A stretch of DNA of 64,000 nucleotides, taken from the NCBI GenBank assembly GCA_944326685.1, contig CALVEV010000006.1:22204-86203 (forward strand). Reading direction: 5' to 3'. The stretch is from Candidatus Gastranaerophilales bacterium. Lineage in GTDB: Bacteria > Cyanobacteriota > Vampirovibrionia > Gastranaerophilales > Gastranaerophilaceae. The notes under the pieces were generated by a model. It did not search any database. It saw only the letters and a program-made list of their open reading frames with translations, and was not told where the DNA came from. Shown here in pieces: positions 63,538 through 64,000 of this stretch. The position numbers and the translations under genes were made by a program. Every line of letters begins with the position of its first letter. Position 1 is the stretch's first letter.

Positions 63538-64000
63538 ATGATAGTGCAGCAATTTATATATTCCCCCAAATTTAAAGCAAAAAATATTGCGATTTTAGAT
63601 GATAGTAAAAGAAATAATTCTAATAATATAAAAAAAAATACAAATAAGGCAACATCAGATCCATTTGTAATAAGCAAAGCAGGTGCAGATGCAATAAAGA
63701 ATATTGTTCTTGTTAACGATTTATTATCATCAAAACCAGAAATTCAAAATTATGATGTTTCACTATTTAAAGATACAACTTTAAAACCACAATTTTCATT
63801 AGATAGTCCAATTACTCCTGAAAGTTTAGTTATGGTTCATAGAACTGATTATTTCCCTCATAATGGAATAATTATTACACAACATCATTCATCTAAAGAT
63901 GCGAATGGTATATGTTCTCCTCGAGATACAACTCATTTTTCATTAAATAAATCAGTAACTGAACATTCTTGGGGCGCAAATTGGGACCAAATGAAGTATG
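63538..64000 (+). CDS. Protein with N-terminal KFKAK signature, cut by the window end
   Basis: An open frame of 154 codons runs from ATG 63538 to the window edge without a stop. It begins MIVQQFIYSPKFKAKNIAIL, an F-K-A signature, then an Asn/Lys-rich stretch, then DPFVISKAGADAIKNIVLVN. The last part (MVHRTDYFPHNGIIIT, CSPRDTTHFSLNKSVTEHSW) has conserved-looking His, Arg and Trp residues but no family I can name. No signal peptide. No clear Shine-Dalgarno sequence is seen upstream. Confidence 0.65.
   Translation, partial: MIVQQFIYSPKFKAKNIAILDDSKRNNSNNIKKNTNKATSDPFVISKAGADAIKNIVLVNDLLSSKPEIQNYDVSLFKDTTLKPQFSLDSPITPESLVMVHRTDYFPHNGIIITQHHSSKDANGICSPRDTTHFSLNKSVTEHSWGANWDQMKY

Overview
The window is AT-rich, gene-dense bacterial chromosome with about 68 protein genes, two tRNA genes and the 5' part of a tmRNA gene at the left edge. 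Several features place it in the cyanobacterial lineage: RNA polymerase beta' is split into rpoC1 and rpoC2, with a very large insertion in RpoC2; RpoB is short; the ATP synthase beta and epsilon genes form their own pair; and there is a Ycf45-like R3H/AAA ATPase. No photosynthesis gene is present. A reverse rubrerythrin and NifU/NifS-type Fe-S assembly suggest an anaerobe. WaaA (Kdo transferase) implies a lipopolysaccharide outer membrane. The best fit is a non-photosynthetic relative of Cyanobacteria (Melainabacteria/Vampirovibrionia, probably the gut order Gastranaerophilales). That assignment is inference from gene content, not a database result.

Layout. 0-3 kb: tmRNA, a kinase-like protein, a lone sugar-type ABC permease, a small exported protein, tRNA-Gly. 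3-10 kb: dxr-ruvA, a 5'-nucleotidase-like protein, rimP-nusA on the minus strand, waaA. 10-15 kb: dapF, then rpsF-ssb-rpsR, a coiled-coil protein, and a HEPN/MNT toxin-antitoxin pair. 15-24 kb: rpoB-rpoC1-rpoC2 behind a clear promoter, a 22-nt tandem repeat and a structured leader of about 260 nt. 24-30 kb: prolyl isomerase, M24 peptidase, SpoU methyltransferase, mnmE, an EamA transporter and small proteins. 30-34 kb: atpD-atpC and an ECF sigma/anti-sigma pair on the minus strand, then a degenerate ThiE-like protein. 34-39 kb: aspS, nifU-nifS and two small proteins of 50 and 43 residues. 39-45 kb: Ycf45-like ATPase, ribE-ribBA, an acetyltransferase and a CHAP-domain protein. 45-48 kb: thioesterase-pseudouridine synthase-coaE on the minus strand, an exported protein, and tRNA-Leu followed by a scrambled partial copy of its 3' end. 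48-54 kb: reverse rubrerythrin, an AAA+ ATPase, a DHH phosphoesterase, ispD and small proteins. 54-64 kb: a homocitrate/isopropylmalate synthase-like and aconitase-like pair, a MerR-like protein with recA, mutS, gatD, and a protein cut by the window end.

The most intriguing observation is a short N-terminal signature, roughly hydrophobic-x-F-x-[G/A/P] behind an Asn/Ser/Gln-rich stretch. It recurs on about ten otherwise unrelated proteins: kinase-like, 5'-nucleotidase, CHAP hydrolase, AAA+ ATPase, DHH phosphoesterase, small membrane and unknown proteins. Two of these belong to families that normally carry a Sec signal peptide and here lack one, so the signature could be a sorting or targeting tag of an undescribed system.

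A second pattern is leaderless transcription. At least six genes (dxr, a STAS-like gene, mnmE, ribE, a thioesterase and ispD) have a -10 hexamer ending exactly 6 nt before the ATG and no Shine-Dalgarno sequence. Most other genes have clear AGGAG-type ribosome binding sites.
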